Assembly (NCBI GenBank): GCA_016165875.1
Contig: JABBOT010000013.1
Location: forward strand, 12,187,435-12,251,434
Origin: Acanthopleura granulata
Lineage: Eukaryota; Mollusca; Polyplacophora; Chitonida; Chitonidae
DNA: 64,000 nt
Direction: 5' to 3'
Shown here: piece by piece, positions 59,578 through 64,000 of the stretch
Layout of the letters: each line of letters starts with the position of its first letter
How positions within the stretch are numbered: position 1 is the stretch's first letter
Made by a program: the position numbers and the translations under genes
The notes under the pieces: generated by a model
The model's input: only the letters and a program-made list of their open reading frames with translations
The model's database searches: none
What the model was told of the DNA's origin: nothing

Positions 59578-59842
59578 GCCTGTTTGGCTTAGTTGGTTAG
59601 CACACTTAAGCGCAGTGTAATGACCCAGAAGCCTTCCACCAATGCTGTAGCTATGAGTTCAAGTCCATGCTCGCTTCCTCTCTGGCCATACGTGGGAGGA
59701 TCTGCCAGGGACCTGAGGATGGTTGTGGGTTTCCACCAGGCTCTGGCCGGTTTCCTTCCACCATAATGCCGGCCGCCATCGTATAAGTGAAATATTCTTT
59801 AGTGCGGCGTAAAACATCAGTCAAATAAAGAAATAAATAAAT
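59578..59842 (+). repeat. Family-1 SINE, full length
   Basis: Head GCCTGTTTGGCTTAGTTGGT TAGCACAC, GCTATGAGTTCAAGTCCATG, CACCATAATGCCGGCCGCCA, GTGCGGCGTAAAACATCAG and tail. Confidence 0.8.
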
Positions 59843-60666
59843 TGTCTGCCTGACACAGGTACAGATGTGCTGTGTTAATTCTCCCCACGGCAGTGGTAAA
59901 AGTTCATCGTACCCTATCATCAGCTTGTGTGGACACGTGTTGATGTAGGTAACAGGTCTACATTGGCATCCTCATTGAACGGGAGCTCATGCAAACTCAG
60001 ATGTGCCTGACTTTAGATGCATAAAGAGAAAATTGATCAGGTTTTGTCTGCAATGTCTCTAGGTTTAAGTTTGCACTGAGGATTCGCTCTATACGCTCAC
60101 GGAGGCAGTTAAAAGGCTTTAAGGGAAGAACACAAATAAATCCATCACACCTTGCCTTTCAGGGTGTATGTAAAGGGGAACCCATGAGCCAAGCTTAGCT
60201 AAAATATATATACATCTATTTGATACTACTAATCTTGCCGATGGCCCTTGTGAAGCGGAGTTTGTCATATACATGTAGACGTCATTGATATATGTAGACA
60301 TCGTTCAGATAGACATCCTAACAGCTGTATTTATCCCGCATCTGACAAAATCCTCTGCTTTTGATTGGCCAGTAATGATCACGTGACTGACGCGTATATC
60401 TCTGTACCCTGCAGCACATGGGATATGCATCTGGTGACTCAACGGTTGGGTGAACGCCGTGACATAACAGTTACAGTATGACACAACAATGACCCATCAA
60501 AAAGGAGTGTTGACAGAACAGAGTCAATAACGTTATGACGTCATAATTCCCTGATCACCAGTTGATAATTTAAAGCTCAACGGCACGACAGGAAATTACT
60601 GATGAAGCTTCGTTTTCAAGAAGCAAGTTTCAGTGTAGCTTTCAGGGTCCTTCCGCAGGATAAATT

Positions 60667-60823
60667 CGTTACATGGTTACTGACTGAAAGGATACAAAAC
60701 TACATGTATATGGGGCAGTGAATATAAGTGGCATATTGGGCTCTCCTCACGCCTCACCCAGTATGAGACTTACAGACCCCATACAGTTTCGTATCCTTTC
60801 ACTCAGTAACCATGTAACTAATA
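60667..60823. mobile_element. Short inverted-repeat element, 157 bp
   Basis: Arms 60667-60714 and 60776-60823 are near-perfect inverted copies (GTTACATGGTTACTGA..GAAAGGATAC..AAACT...ATGGGG), separated by about 60 bp. It can fold into one long hairpin. No ORF. Confidence 0.65.
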
Positions 60824-63800
60824 GTATGCACAGTGAAATATTACAAATGAACAGAAAACTTTATTTTGACATGTTTGAACTTAATATGTCGATAACAGTT
60901 AAGAATCAAAAGTTAGAGGAGTTGCTGCATGATGGCATTTATAGTTTTTCTGTACACTACTGTGTAATTCTTCTAAATTTTAGCACATCTGACGCTCCCT
61001 TTTTAGCCAATATGTATACCCTAATTCTTCAACGTTTTCAACAATCTGGGCAACCAATATTTTGAAACATTCTGACAGAACTATGGGGCGTTTTGAAATA
61101 ATTTTCACTTTTTTATGAAGCTTGCATCTTTAATCACAGAAACAAATCATTTTTAGTATCAATTTCATAATCATTGTATGCCTAAATTTCACTGAAAAAA
61201 CTGCTTTAGTGGTTGAAAAGGTTGAACCCTTACAGTAATTTTAACAAGAGAAACGTTGCCTTTTTTCTCGCATGGTTATTCCATTAAACTACATATTCAT
61301 AACTTGATTTACTTTTTGAGAAAAATACATCTCTTGGAGAGAAATTTTTTTTTTTTTTCTTTTTTTTTCAAATCGACAGTACTAATATTTTCCCCCCAAA
61401 TTAGAAGAACGAGGGTTACAGGTACTTGGGTTGTTGTGGATTCAGACCTGTACAAGTTTGAAATACATGTACGTATACATGTAAAGATCTGCTCTGTCAG
61501 AGCATGCATATAGATCAATCCAGTGTTGAACCCACCTTAATTGAGTGTCCTATCTCGGCTCTTGTGGACTTTCCTCCAAATTGCCCTGAAGGCACAACTG
61601 TGTTGGCTTGCATTCATGAAGTCTGCTGTCTATCAGTTCTAGGCCAGGTGTCTTCCCTCGTAATTGGTACCAGCACACCAGAATTAATTAAGGAGAGTGC
61701 TCCCAGTTACTAAATTGGAGAACTGTATTATGTTCCTGTACGACAGCAGACCATTTTAAGTCAAGCTGATCGACTTTAGGGCTGTGTTTCCTCTGGCTGT
61801 GCTTGTGAAACTGAAAACTTAGCGATTTCCACAGATTTTGCTGTGCATGTTGATAGCTGTTTGAATAGGTGTGAATAATATATGACATGAGATATTCACC
61901 TACTTGGTCCGCACTACTTGTGCATGTTCAAACTTGGAAACATTAATAGGTATACTTGTACATGTTCTTGTGTTATATGTGGCCATGGACTTGTGAAAAA
62001 CATGATGATCAACCGTTTGTTCCGTCATTGCTCGGTGGCAACATCTGATGTACATACAGACGTTTTAAGTGGCAGTAACAAGTTGGTTTGTCACAGTTTG
62101 GTTGTTTATAATGGTATTTTGAGATATCCAAGGCTCCGACATGTCTGTTATCAAGCGATTCTCATGATTGTTCAAAATAAATTCTGTAGATGTACATGTA
62201 CCATATACCTGCACCTAATAACAGACAGATTTTTATTTTCATCTCACCTGTTTAAGCTGTTACTAATAATTAAGTGTTTTACATAATTTACACCGTTTTG
62301 ACTTTGTCAGTGCTATTATTGTCTGCATGTCCATGTCCATATTCGTCGTCCACCTCTGGGTCAGCAAAATATACAGTAAGAAAATTACTTGTACTATTTG
62401 TGGTTTATTTGTTTGCAATCATTTCATTGGACGTACAGCTGATGCTTGTAAGCATTATCACCTGTGTGTTATATATAATTTTATAACTCATCTGGGGTAT
62501 GTGACATGAGTTGAGATTAGGTGCAGGGATAAGGAATTAGGGAAAAGTGTGGGGGATTAGGGGTGGGCAAGATCGATTGGTTTGTTTCCATGGCGACATA
62601 GATGCACTGGACATATTAGCAGTATGATGAAGTATTTAATGTTGCTATGGTTATTGTACCATTTGCACTTCTCACAATGTTTAATTCTGCCCAAAGTCCC
62701 AGTTTTGCAGACTCTTAACTGTTAATTACCCTCATGTAATCGTTAATTTTGTGGATATGTAGGGCTTCATTAATGAGTTAAAAGTGGCCTGATGAGATGG
62801 TGGTCTTCGAATGACCAGATGGCAGCACCGACCTTCTGCCCGTGGCGTTAGGTAACGAGGGTGTTAGGCACACCTGTAATTACTGGTAAGGGAACCATGC
62901 TGTGATGAAGTATGTTTGATGAATATATGACCGCTCAAACTGTCCAGGTGAAAACTAACAACAGTCAGAGCTGGTCTGACACTCCCTGTGGTCAACTGGA
63001 CACTCACAGCCTGCCGATTACAAGGATATTCACCTGAGTCCCTTAATATTACCTCTTTACGTCTGCCCAGGATGGCCGTGCATTGGGAAGTTACTCTGAA
63101 TCAACTACATGCGGTACTGTATGATTCATTAAGTCTTAGCTGTACAAATGCTGTAATCCGAAAGCCGTTTTGCATGTTTGCAAGGTGTTTAAGTTCTTTT
63201 CTGTGTAGATCAGCTGAAGAAATTATACTTGTTGTAAACCCTGGAAAATGGCCAACACAACCTGAATATAGTTTATCTCCGAAATCAAATTTAAATTAGA
63301 AGGGGCAAAGGTCACCCTGAATGTTGCTGACTTTTATGCGAAAAGGGTGAAATGCTATGATTATTCAGTTTTTTTTTCTCTTAACAGTACTTGACCATTC
63401 TACTCTCTGGGATCATCCATTTCCTGTCTTTTGGTATTTATAATATTGTCCGCCTTTGGATGTAAGTGAAAATTCTTCAGACGTGTGTTCAAGAATAATG
63501 AGAGGAAAAAAAAGGGGCAGATCGTCTGTTAATTAGTTTATATGGAAATACTGGTACATATTTTTGTACATATGTGTGCTGAGTCCTGTATGGTGAATGC
63601 ACATATTGTCTGTAATTGTGATTATTGAACTTCGTTCACCTCAAATTTCTGTACTTCACCGGTTTGAAATTGGAATATTTTCTAAAATACCCTGAAAGGT
63701 GTTGGTACTGATAAACTTCACAGGCAGCACGCTCCACTGACATTATATGGTGATTAAAATTGGCATGTTTTTCCACCCTTTTCGCGTGCAGGAAGCAACT

Positions 63801-64000
63801 TTCTTGGAAGTACTGTAAATGACCTGAAATTTTGTCACCCCAAAACTTTGTGAAAGGCAAATTAATGTCTTAAACATCATTTTTGGCACTAAGAAATTAA
63901 CATTTTTGTAGCAAGATAACATCATTAGAAAATCAGTAGAAACTCACAATCAGGAAACATGAGCAGTTTAGTGATGGAAGCAATAGTAGGTCATTGCCTG

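Larger units (their letters stand above)
54600..64000. other. Probable long intron of the DCDC2-like gene
   Basis: I looked for an in-frame phase-0 exon encoding the second DCX domain after the donor at 54600 and found none. The interval carries SINEs, the hairpin element and the G-rich repeat. Scattered ORFs (for example 60718-61065 and 63050-63299) lack DCX motifs. Confidence 0.45.

Overview
This window looks like nuclear DNA from a lophotrochozoan invertebrate, most likely a mollusc (a brachiopod is possible). Genes are split by GT-AG introns, intergenic DNA is AT-rich, and one tRNA-derived SINE family with an (AAAT)n tail is present in nearly 30 copies. No prokaryotic, organellar or viral gene set is visible.

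Region 1 (about 1.5-23 kb, minus strand) is a cluster of three spermidine/diamine N-acetyltransferase (SAT, GNAT fold) paralogs. I rebuilt all three from splice sites. Gene C (22663-18195) is intact, 173 aa. Gene B (15350-9244) is a close copy of C but carries a lost exon-1 donor, an in-frame TGA in exon 4 and a 15-G run that shifts the frame in exon 5, so I call it a pseudogene. Gene A (6313-1528) is intact, 177 aa, but has lost the canonical acetyl-CoA loop glycine and the conserved C-terminal signature. The three share intron phases and the lengths of exons 2-5, apart from an 8-nt net insertion in B exon 5. B and C also share promoter and 3' flanks, so they arose by segmental duplication. 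Their introns and flanks hold several foldback/MITE elements.

Region 2 (24.2-26.7 kb, minus) is a complete four-exon divergent paired-like homeobox gene. It has a TATA box, a CCAAT box, a strong Kozak start, a homeodomain split by an intron between positions 46 and 47, Gln50, and a Pro/Tyr-rich C-terminus.

Region 3 (26.7-51 kb) is gene-poor. It holds a secreted protein of probable CpcT/CpeT family (38624-38067, minus), weak unidentified exon candidates near 27.4-28.1 kb, many SINE fragments, TA-flanked MITEs and three degenerate tandem arrays (39.2-39.7, 42.9-43.2 and 46.7-47.6 kb).

Region 4 (51-64 kb, plus) starts a doublecortin-domain gene of DCDC2 type. Two coding exons are visible (51273-51562 and 54545-54599) and the rest probably lies beyond the right edge. 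The remainder is apparently intron with SINEs, a short inverted-repeat element and a G-rich repeat.

The genes do not form a pathway. The main biological signal is local birth and decay of a SAT family, next to a divergent homeobox gene.
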